From Actinocorallia sp. API 0066 (lineage in GTDB: Bacteria; Actinomycetota; Actinomycetes; Streptosporangiales; Streptosporangiaceae), in NCBI RefSeq assembly GCF_020991275.1, contig NZ_JAJLQY010000007.1:248001-312000 (forward strand): DNA of 64,000 nucleotides. Direction: 5' to 3'. The notes beneath the pieces were generated by a model, which saw only the letters and a list, made by a program, of their open reading frames with translations, did not search any database and was not told where the DNA came from. Shown here piece after piece: positions 58,215 through 64,000 of this stretch; position 1 is the stretch's first letter; the number at the start of each line of letters is the position of its first letter. The position numbers were made by a program, and so were the translations under genes.

Positions 58215-58860
58215 CGTTGCCGCGTTCGTAGAGCGCCTGGAGCCCGCCCCAGCAGAAGTCGATGGTGTAGCGGGCGGCGTCCTCGGGGGTGACGTCCCGG
58301 ACGGTGCACCACAGCGAGACCCGCTCGCACGCGCCGATGATGATCTCGGTGTACGCCTCGATCTCGATGTCGCCGATGCCGGGCGCCCACTGGGCGAGGA
58401 TCGGGGCGATGAGATTGTGCTGTTGGCGGCGTGCCTCCTCGACGGCTTCGGCGGCCGCGTAGGGCAGCCCTGCCGCTTCGTTCTTGAGTAGCTCGAACGA
58501 CCTGCGATGGCTGTCGGTGAAGCTGTAGTAGGCGATGAGGCCGCGGGTGAGGGTGTCCATCGGATCGGTTCCCTCGGCCATGGCGGCGGCCGTCACGTCG
58601 TGGAGTTCGGCGCGGGCGCGGGTCAGGCAGGCCAGGAGCAGGCCGTCCTTGGAACCGAAGTACTCGTACAGCATCGGCTTGGAGACGCCGCAGCGTTCGG
58701 CGATCTCCTCCATCGAGGCGGCCCGGTAGCCGTGGTCGGCGAAGACCTCCTCGGCGACGGCGAGCATCTGGCGTTCGCGCGCCTCGCGGGACATCCGCTT
58801 GCGGCGGGCGGGCCGTTCCTGCGGGCTGGTGGTCTGCGTCACAGTGCTATACCCTACCAT
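58204..58860 (-). CDS. TetR-family transcriptional regulator, divergent from the monooxygenase
   Basis: The 218-residue protein has an N-terminal HTH (MLAVAEEVFADHGYRAASMEEIAERCGVSKPMLYEYFGSK region, residues about 30-72). A helical ligand-binding domain follows, with LPYAAAEAVEEARRQQHN. It is encoded 63 bases from the divergent flavin monooxygenase gene, whose expression it probably represses. Two GTAAcTTAC elements lie between them. Confidence 0.9.
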   Translation of the reverse strand: MVGYSTVTQTTSPQERPARRKRMSREARERQMLAVAEEVFADHGYRAASMEEIAERCGVSKPMLYEYFGSKDGLLLACLTRARAELHDVTAAAMAEGTDPMDTLTRGLIAYYSFTDSHRRSFELLKNEAAGLPYAAAEAVEEARRQQHNLIAPILAQWAPGIGDIEIEAYTEIIIGACERVSLWCTVRDVTPEDAARYTIDFCWGGLQALYERGNVTA

Positions 58861-58861
58861 C

Positions 58862-58886
58862 GGTAACTTACCCGAGGTAACTTACT
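58862..58886. promoter_or_regulatory. Candidate TetR operator between regulator and monooxygenase genes
   Basis: Two GGTAACTTAC elements occur 14 bases apart; each contains the palindrome GTAAcTTAC. Their position within the divergent intergenic region fits an autoregulatory operator for the TetR protein. Confidence 0.5.
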
Positions 58887-58923
58887 GGCAGTACTAGACG
58901 GTTCGACTAATAAGGCAGGTTCG

Positions 58924-60357
58924 ATGAGCCAGATCGTGATCATCGGCGCGGGCTTCGCCGGGCTCGGCATGGGGATCAAGCTCAAGGAGGCGGGGTACCA
59001 CGACTTCGTCATCCTGGAGAAGGCCAAGGACCTCGGGGGCACGTGGTGGGAGAACACCTACCCGGGCTGCGCCTGCGACGTCCCCTCACCGATGTACTCG
59101 TTCTCGTTCGAGCTGAACAAGAACTGGTCGCAGCTCTTCGCGCCGCAGCCGGAGATCCAGCGCTACCTGGCCCACTGCGCCGAGAAGTACAACATCCGCA
59201 AGCACATCCGCTTCGGCGAGTCCGTCGACGCCATCGAGTACGACGACGCGGCCCAGCGCTGGAACATCGCCCTCGTGGGCGGCGAGGTCCTCACGCCGCG
59301 GGCCGTCATCTCCGGCGTGGGCGCCCTGCACGTCCCCAGCTTCCCCGAGATCCCCGGCCTGGAGACGTTCGAGGGCAAGGCGTTCCACTCCGCCGAGTGG
59401 GACCACTCCTACGACCTCAGGGGCAAGCGCGTCGCCGTCATCGGGACGGGCGCGTCGGCCATCCAGTTCGTGCCCGAGGTCGCCGAGGTCGCCGCGCACA
59501 CGACCGTCTTCCAGCGGACGCCCGCCTGGATCCAGTCGAAGCCGAACATCAAGCTCCCCGCCGCCTTCAAGCTGCCCGGTGTGCCGCGCGCCGTCCGGAA
59601 CATCATCTACTGGGTGCTGGAGGCGCGCGCCGTCAGCTTCGCGCTCGACCCGCGCCTGGCCGGGCCGATGAAGTGGATGGCGACCCGGCACCTGAAGAAG
59701 CAGGTCAAGGACCCCGAGCTGCGCCGCAAGCTCACCCCGGACTACACCATCGGCTGCAAGCGGGTGCTGCTGTCCAACAACTACTACCCGTCCCTGACGC
59801 GCGACGACGTGGACCTCGTCACGGAGGGCGTCGCGGAGGTCCGGCCGAACTCCGTCATCACCAAGGACGGCCGCGAGATCGAGGTCGACGCCATCATCTT
59901 CGGCACCGGCTTCAAGGTCGTCGACGCGATGGAGCACTGGGTCATCACCGGACGGAACGGGCAGAAGATCCAGCAGGCGTGGGAGAACGGCGTCGAGGCC
60001 CACCACGGCACCACCGTGCCGGGCTTCCCGAACTTCTTTGTGCTGCTCGGCCCGAACACCGGCCTCGGCCACAACTCGGTCGTCTTTATGATCGAGGTGC
60101 AGGTCCAGCACATCCTGAGCCTGCTGAAGCTGCTCTCCGACACCGGCGCGACGACCGTCGAGCCCAAGCCGGAGGCCGTCCGCGCCTACAACGACAAGCT
60201 GCACAAGCGGCTGCGCAAGGCCGTCTGGAACGAGGGAGGCTGCATGTCCTGGTACCTCGACCAGGACGGCATCAACCGCACCACCTGGCCCGGCTTCACC
60301 TTCGAGTTCTGGGCGGACTCCCGCAAGGCCCGCCGCGAGGACTACATCCTCCGGTGA
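58924..60357 (+). CDS. FAD/NAD(P)-binding monooxygenase, Baeyer-Villiger type
   Basis: The 477-residue protein has the FAD motif IIGAGFAGLGMG, the GGTWWENTYPGCACDVPSP segment, the Baeyer-Villiger fingerprint FEGKAFHSAEWD, and the NADPH motif VIGTGASAIQFVP. GPNTGLGHNSVVFMIE lies near the C-terminus. It probably oxidises a ketone or another hydrophobic substrate with NADPH and O2. It is divergent from a TetR regulator and stands alone. Confidence 0.92.
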   Translation: MSQIVIIGAGFAGLGMGIKLKEAGYHDFVILEKAKDLGGTWWENTYPGCACDVPSPMYSFSFELNKNWSQLFAPQPEIQRYLAHCAEKYNIRKHIRFGESVDAIEYDDAAQRWNIALVGGEVLTPRAVISGVGALHVPSFPEIPGLETFEGKAFHSAEWDHSYDLRGKRVAVIGTGASAIQFVPEVAEVAAHTTVFQRTPAWIQSKPNIKLPAAFKLPGVPRAVRNIIYWVLEARAVSFALDPRLAGPMKWMATRHLKKQVKDPELRRKLTPDYTIGCKRVLLSNNYYPSLTRDDVDLVTEGVAEVRPNSVITKDGREIEVDAIIFGTGFKVVDAMEHWVITGRNGQKIQQAWENGVEAHHGTTVPGFPNFFVLLGPNTGLGHNSVVFMIEVQVQHILSLLKLLSDTGATTVEPKPEAVRAYNDKLHKRLRKAVWNEGGCMSWYLDQDGINRTTWPGFTFEFWADSRKARREDYILR

Positions 60358-60448
60358 CCCGACCCCCGGTGGCGGACGACCGCGCAACGCCCGCCACCGG
60401 GCCCCACCTTTCGCAGGAAACCCCATTCGCGCTCTGGCTTGCGAGGCT

Positions 60449-60470
60449 AGGTTAAGGCTACCCTTAACTT
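60449..60470 (+). promoter_or_regulatory. Inverted repeat overlapping the toxin-antitoxin leader, candidate operator
   Basis: GTTAAGG and CCTTAAC are perfect inverted repeats around CTAC, extended to AGGTTAAGG/CCTTAACTT with one mismatch. It lies directly before the AGGAGG site of the toxin gene, a typical place for autoregulation by the antitoxin. Confidence 0.5.
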
Positions 60471-60481
60471 AGGAGGTCGCA

Positions 60482-60844
60482 TTGGCCTGGGTCATCAGAG
60501 TGACCGATGAGTACGCTGCATGGTACGAGGATCTGATCAAGGAGGATATGTCCTCGGCGAGGCAGGTCGCCGGAGCGGTCGCCACCTTGCGCGACCAAGG
60601 CCCGACGCTGGGAAGACCGCTCGTGGACCGGATCAAAGGAAGCGCGCTTCACCACCTGAAGGAACTGAGGCCCGGGTCCCGAGGGAGGTCAGAGATCAGG
60701 ATCATCTTCGCTTTCGATCCGACCCGATCGGCGCTCCTGCTCCTCGGTGGCGACAAGGCGGGAAACTGGGAACGCTGGTATCGCGAGAACATTCCGCTGG
60801 CCGAGCGGCTCTACTCCGAATACACGGTGGAAGGAGAACGGTGA
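60482..60844 (+). CDS. HigB/RelE-like toxin (Gp49 family)
   Basis: The 120-residue basic protein has WYEDLIKEDMSSARQVAGAV, a HHLKELRPGSRGRSEIRIIFAF core and LLLGGDKAGNWERWYRENIP. These are typical of HigB/Gp49-type RNA-cleaving toxins acting at the ribosome. It starts at TTG with AGGAGG five bases upstream. The gene for an XRE-type partner overlaps its stop, which is the toxin-first order of higBA. Confidence 0.87.
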   Translation: MAWVIRVTDEYAAWYEDLIKEDMSSARQVAGAVATLRDQGPTLGRPLVDRIKGSALHHLKELRPGSRGRSEIRIIFAFDPTRSALLLLGGDKAGNWERWYRENIPLAERLYSEYTVEGER

Positions 60845-61194
60845 TGGGTAAGCGGGTCGCGCAGGACTGGGAAGTCCTTGAGCAGAAGCTCTACGACGCC
60901 GGGGTGACACGCGAGGAGGTCGAGGCCGCCGCGCGTCAACTGCTGGCCGAGGCGCGTGGGTGGCAGCTCGCGGAGGCGCGCAGGCACGCGGGGCTCACGC
61001 AGAAGGCGCTCGCCGCGATCATCGGGATCAGCGTGGCGCGTGTCTCGCAGATCGAGCACGGTGAGGTCACCTCCATCGAGGTCATCGCCCGCTACGTCGA
61101 GGCCCTCGGCGGGCACCTCGACCTGGTGGCCGACTTCGGGGACCGAACCATGCGGCTGCCGGTCAGCAACCGCCCGGACGGAGCCGCGGCCTGA
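60844..61194 (+). CDS. HigA-like antitoxin, XRE-family DNA-binding protein
   Basis: The 116-residue protein has an XRE HTH in its C-terminal half (AEARRHAGLTQKALAAIIG, VARVSQIEHGEVTSIEV) and a helical N-terminus. Its ATG overlaps the toxin stop by one base. It should neutralise the toxin and repress the operon through the inverted repeat upstream. Confidence 0.88.
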   Translation: MGKRVAQDWEVLEQKLYDAGVTREEVEAAARQLLAEARGWQLAEARRHAGLTQKALAAIIGISVARVSQIEHGEVTSIEVIARYVEALGGHLDLVADFGDRTMRLPVSNRPDGAAA

Positions 61195-61212
61195 GCGCAC
61201 TGAATCTCACCG

Positions 61213-61800
61213 TCAGCGGGCCAGGCGGCGGAGGATTTCGGTGGTCTGGGTGATGAGGGAGTGGGCGTCCTCGGGGGAGTCGGCGATGGAGACCTCGCGG
61301 CCGGCCTCGCCGATGGCGGTGGTGAGGATGAGGGGGAGCATCTGGTTGTGGTCGGACAGGAGGCGGGTGTTCTGGGCGAGCCACTGGCGCATGCGGGAGC
61401 GGCGCATCAGGCCGAAACCCGTGGGGCCCTCGCCGGAGACGAACAGGCGGCTCGTGCGGCGGTGGTCCCAGCAGAACTCCAGGAACGCCGCGGTGCCCGT
61501 GATGAACAGGGTGATCGAGTCCTTCTCGCCGCCCGCGCGGGCCGCCTTGACGGCCCGGGTCGCCATCCGCTCCTGCTCGGCCGTGTGCTCCTCCCACAGC
61601 GCCAGGAACAGCCCGGACTTGCCGCCGTAGTGGTGGTACAGGCTGCCCACCGAGACGCCGGAGCGCTCGACGATCTCGGCGATGCCCGCCGCCTCGTAAC
61701 CCCGGTCGGAGAAGACCTCGCGGGCCGCGTCGAGCAACGCCCTGCGGGTGGCGTCAGCCCGTGCCCACTGGGTTCCGTTGCGCGCGCGGCTCTCAGTCAT
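61213..61800 (-). CDS. TetR-family transcriptional regulator
   Basis: The 195-residue protein has the HTH LLDAAREVFSDRGYEAAGI and ERSGVSVGSLYHHYGGK (about residues 22-67) and a helical C-terminal domain. It converges with the antitoxin gene and diverges from another TetR gene 119 bases away. Its target is unknown. Confidence 0.9.
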   Translation of the reverse strand: MTESRARNGTQWARADATRRALLDAAREVFSDRGYEAAGIAEIVERSGVSVGSLYHHYGGKSGLFLALWEEHTAEQERMATRAVKAARAGGEKDSITLFITGTAAFLEFCWDHRRTSRLFVSGEGPTGFGLMRRSRMRQWLAQNTRLLSDHNQMLPLILTTAIGEAGREVSIADSPEDAHSLITQTTEILRRLAR

Positions 61801-61919
61801 GGCCAGACTCTAGACCGTCGCTGTGTTCGCTGGGCCGGGGAGCGCTTTGGCGGGCCCGACTTCGTCGGGAGCGCTCCCTGGCCGGGTGCGGGCGGATCCG
61901 CGCATTAGGATTGGGGTCA

Positions 61920-62567
61920 ATGCCTACCTCAACGTGGTTCCGCCTGAATCCCGCAAAACGTGAGCGTGTGCTCGAAGCCGCGCAGCGGGAGTTCGGCGCG
62001 CACGGCTACTCCACCGGAAGCCTCAACACGATCGCGCGTGAGGCCGACATCGCCAAGGGCTCGCTGTTCCAGTACTTCAGCGACAAGCTGGAGTTCTTCA
62101 CCTATGTGGCGGAGGAGACGGCGCGTCGCATCCGGGAGGAGATGGAGCTGGGCATCGCCGCGCTCGACCCGGACCAGTCGTTCACGCACTGGCTCGGCGA
62201 CGTCGGCTGCCTGTGGGCCGACTACTTCGCCGCGCACCCGTTGGAGCGTGCCGTCACCGCGGCGATGAACCTGGAGATCGACAACACGGTCCGGACGCTG
62301 GTGCGCGGCCCGTCGAACCAGCACTACCGCGAGTCGATCAGCCCGCTGCTGGCCCGCTGGCGCGAGCGCGGCGAGATCCGCGCCGACCTGGACGACGACA
62401 CCGCCCTGGCCCTCCTCATGATCGTCCTCCCGCACCTGGCCCTGGCCCCCTACTACGACGGCCTCGACCCGATCCTGGGCCTGCGCGGCAAGTCCCCGGA
62501 GGAGCAGTACCCGATCATCCGCACCTTCGTCGCCACCCTGGGCCCCATCTTCGAACCGAAGCACTGA
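61920..62567 (+). CDS. TetR-family transcriptional regulator
   Basis: The 215-residue protein has KRERVLEAAQREFGAHGYSTGSLNTI and EADIAKGSLFQYFSDKLEF, the TetR HTH. A C-terminal domain with LMIVLPHLALAPYYDGL follows. ATG 61920 was chosen because homology starts there; the open frame upstream overlaps the divergent TetR gene. The 119-base gap to the divergent TetR gene may hold operators for both. Confidence 0.9.
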   Translation: MPTSTWFRLNPAKRERVLEAAQREFGAHGYSTGSLNTIAREADIAKGSLFQYFSDKLEFFTYVAEETARRIREEMELGIAALDPDQSFTHWLGDVGCLWADYFAAHPLERAVTAAMNLEIDNTVRTLVRGPSNQHYRESISPLLARWRERGEIRADLDDDTALALLMIVLPHLALAPYYDGLDPILGLRGKSPEEQYPIIRTFVATLGPIFEPKH

Positions 62568-62579
62568 GCCGACGGGCCG

Positions 62580-62912
62580 TCAGGGGAAGCCGAGGGTGCG
62601 GCGGAGCATGGCGGTGGTGGCTCGGTCGCCTACGGCGAGGCAGAGGGAGGTGAGTTGCTCGGGGGTGTAGTGGGGGAGGAGGGCGTCCCAGGTGGTGGGG
62701 TGGATCATGCGGTCGGTGCAGAGTTGGTCGACGGCCTGGAGGAGGAGGCGGTGGCGGTCGGTGAGGGGGGAGGGTGAGGTGAAGGGGGTGCCTTCGATGG
62801 TGTGGGCGGCGCGGCGGACGGCGAGGTCGAGGTCGGTCGGTGGGAGGGCGCGGCGGAGTGCCGCGTCGAAGCGGTGCCAGGGGCGGCGGATGCGGCGGGG
62901 CAGCACGGTCAC
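62580..62912 (-). CDS. Short protein resembling the C-terminal part of carboxymuconolactone-decarboxylase-like proteins
   Basis: The 110-residue frame contains DRHRLLLQAVDQLCTDRMI and LTSLCLAVGDRATTAMLRRTLGF, which look like the final helices of CMD-family proteins as seen in the neighbour (LLRAVDELHEARAISPATL ... LCLLVGHYEMLAMFL). It lacks the first half of the domain. The GTG start overlaps the upstream stop by four bases. It may be a remnant of a duplication or a small partner subunit. Confidence 0.6.
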   Translation of the reverse strand: MTVLPRRIRRPWHRFDAALRRALPPTDLDLAVRRAAHTIEGTPFTSPSPLTDRHRLLLQAVDQLCTDRMIHPTTWDALLPHYTPEQLTSLCLAVGDRATTAMLRRTLGFP

Positions 62913-63910
62913 GGCTCTACCTCCACAACGAGGATCTTCGTCAGGCGTAGGAACGGGCGGTAGCGGGCGGGCACGAGGTCGCCAGCGGTCGGCACGTCGG
63001 TGACGCGCGCCCCGCTGATCCGGCGGAGGCGGCCGAGCCGTTCGACGCCGCCGCGTCCGGCGGCGAGCAGGTTGCGGACCCAGTCGACGCGGTCGCCGTA
63101 GGGCAGCGCGACGATCAGGTGACGGCCGTGGCGGAACGCCATGACGGGCGTCCGGTACACCCGGCCCGACTTGCGGCCCCGGTGCACGATGATCGCCCAG
63201 GGCGGCAGGAACGGGGCCCAGCGGGACTGGATCCTGTTGACGTACCGGCGGTTGAGGTCGGGCAGCGACGCCGGGGCGAGCCGGTCGGAGTCGTCGGGGC
63301 GGCGCAGCCAGGACAGCGGCCCGCGCTCCCAGGCGCCCGCCTCGGGGACGGCCCCGGCGGACTTGAGGAACATCGCGAGCATCTCGTAGTGCCCGACGAG
63401 CAGGCACAGTTCGGCGACGCGGCGTTCGTCCAGGAACGTCCGCAGTTCGGCCAGCGTCGCGGGGGAGATCGCGCGCGCCTCGTGCAGCTCGTCCACCGCC
63501 CGCAGCAGGACCCGCTGCGCCGGGCTCAGGCCGGGTGTGTCGGGCCCGGCGGCGATCCGCTCGACGGTCTCGATGGACAGCCCGCCGAGACGGGACAGGA
63601 AGACGTGGTGCCGGAACTCGTACCAGGCGCCGGTGTTCCACGCCGTCCGCAGCGTCACCAGCTCGGTGACGGCCCGGCCGAGGCCCGAGGTGATCACGGC
63701 GCGGCCGAACGGGAGGTAGGCGTGGAAGACGGCGCGGTCGCGGCCGGTCAGGTCGGCGAGCCGGATGCCTCGGGTGCCGAACAGCGGGGCGAGCGCGTGC
63801 ATGGCGAGCCAGGTGCGCGGCCCCAGGTGGCGCAGCCCGCCGGGGCGGATCCGGGGCGGGTCGGCGTGCGCCCAGTGGGGTGCGGCGGCGAGCCTGGTGA
63901 CGGCGTTCAA
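62909..63910 (-). CDS. Fusion of a carboxymuconolactone decarboxylase-like domain with a deazaflavin-dependent nitroreductase-like domain
   Basis: The 333-residue protein has a CMD-like N-terminal half (about residues 55-195, with LVTLRTAWNTGAWYEFRHHVFL and LLVGHYEMLAMFLKSAG). Its C-terminal half (about 220-333) shows the Ddn-type pattern: IIVHRGRKSGRVYRTPVMAF, GDRVDWVRNLLAAGRG. The second domain normally binds F420 (deazaflavin). The catalytic Cys pair expected in true CMDs is not visible. The substrate is unknown. It begins near the right edge, facing a possible divergent regulator. Confidence 0.82.
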   Translation of the reverse strand: MNAVTRLAAAPHWAHADPPRIRPGGLRHLGPRTWLAMHALAPLFGTRGIRLADLTGRDRAVFHAYLPFGRAVITSGLGRAVTELVTLRTAWNTGAWYEFRHHVFLSRLGGLSIETVERIAAGPDTPGLSPAQRVLLRAVDELHEARAISPATLAELRTFLDERRVAELCLLVGHYEMLAMFLKSAGAVPEAGAWERGPLSWLRRPDDSDRLAPASLPDLNRRYVNRIQSRWAPFLPPWAIIVHRGRKSGRVYRTPVMAFRHGRHLIVALPYGDRVDWVRNLLAAGRGGVERLGRLRRISGARVTDVPTAGDLVPARYRPFLRLTKILVVEVEP

Positions 63911-63942
63911 TGGGCGCCTCCCGTCCGGTCACAGGTCCTTAC

Positions 63943-63955
63943 ACCGTACTACGGT
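63943..63955. promoter_or_regulatory. Perfect palindrome ACCGTAcTACGGT, candidate operator
   Basis: A 13-base odd palindrome lies 32 bases upstream of the fusion gene start and 32 bases before a possible divergent start at 63988. Its form suits a TetR-type dimer. Confidence 0.45.
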
Positions 63956-63987
63956 CGGTTCTGCGACAAACCAGTAGCATTGTTGCG

Positions 63988-64000
63988 GTGAAGGCGGAAC
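63988..64000 (+). CDS. Possible start of a divergent gene (only 13 bases in the window)
   Basis: A GTG at 63988 opens a frame (GTG AAG GCG GAA) that runs off the right edge. With the palindrome upstream it could be a divergent regulator, but too little is visible to support this. Confidence 0.25.

Noticed and set aside
60445-60472. IdeR/DmdR iron box (AGGTTAAGGCTACCCTTAACT)
   Set aside because: It resembles the actinobacterial iron box, but each arm has an extra base and the downstream genes are a toxin-antitoxin pair, so an antitoxin operator is more likely.

Overview
This window is high-GC DNA with dense, mostly operonic genes, frequent GTG/TTG starts and ATGA/GTGA stop-start overlaps. It looks like a chromosomal segment of a filamentous actinobacterium. 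The geosmin synthase, the EshA-like encapsulin and the RsbA-type regulators suggest a Streptosporangiales/Thermomonosporaceae (Actinomadura-like) host. That assignment is an inference from gene content. I see no phage, IS element or CRISPR array, so this is ordinary chromosome with some lineage-specific modules.

Region by region. 1-4.7 kb holds a degenerate ABC ATPase with the start of a membrane partner, a YbbN-like thioredoxin/TPR protein, an ACT-domain malic enzyme and a secreted M43-type metalloprotease. 4.7-9.1 kb holds DUF3039, YqgE, two LPXTG surface proteins and a DEAD/DEAH helicase. 9.1-19.9 kb is a block close to the mycobacterial Rv1330c-Rv1341 order: pncA-pncB facing clpS-DUF2017-mec-cysO-cysM, then murI, an Rv1339-like phosphodiesterase, rph and rdgB. 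A repeat-rich DUF3825-like protein and a thioesterase sit where a rhomboid gene would be expected. 19.9-24 kb is a four-gene operon of alternating MEDS-STAS and MEDS-HATPase (RsbA-like) regulators, then an odd class-I-shaped tRNA with a UAG anticodon. 24-31 kb is metabolic: peroxiredoxin, GH4/PfkB/aldolase operon, lipoprotein esterase, purU. 31-35.5 kb holds DUF6286-AmaP and gcvT-gcvH-glyA. 35.5-38 kb has two noncoding tandem-repeat arrays flanking an AraC regulator and a DinB-fold protein.

The most interesting system is at 38.1-43.1 kb on the minus strand. It is a family 2B encapsulin shell with an inserted cyclic-nucleotide-binding domain, followed by a two-domain geosmin synthase with a roughly 130-residue Pro/Ala/Gly-rich C-terminal tail, and a polyprenyl synthetase. 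The tail ends in a second copy of the GLGTAAA motif that also occurs between the two terpene-synthase domains. A perfect 15-bp hairpin separates shell from cargo. I read this as a candidate encapsulated terpenoid pathway in which geosmin synthase is the cargo.

43.1-50.3 kb holds a duplicated module of DUF4239 and proline-rich membrane proteins with two site-2 proteases and a Cds1-like PLP enzyme. 50.2-57.5 kb holds an ATP-dependent DNA ligase whose reading frame runs on antisense through the protease gene, a PQQ-type sugar dehydrogenase lipoprotein, and a Ser/Thr kinase overlapping an FG-GAP protein. 57.6-64 kb holds a phosphopantetheinyl transferase, three TetR regulators, a Baeyer-Villiger-type monooxygenase, a HigBA-like toxin-antitoxin pair and a carboxymuconolactone decarboxylase/deazaflavin oxidoreductase fusion.
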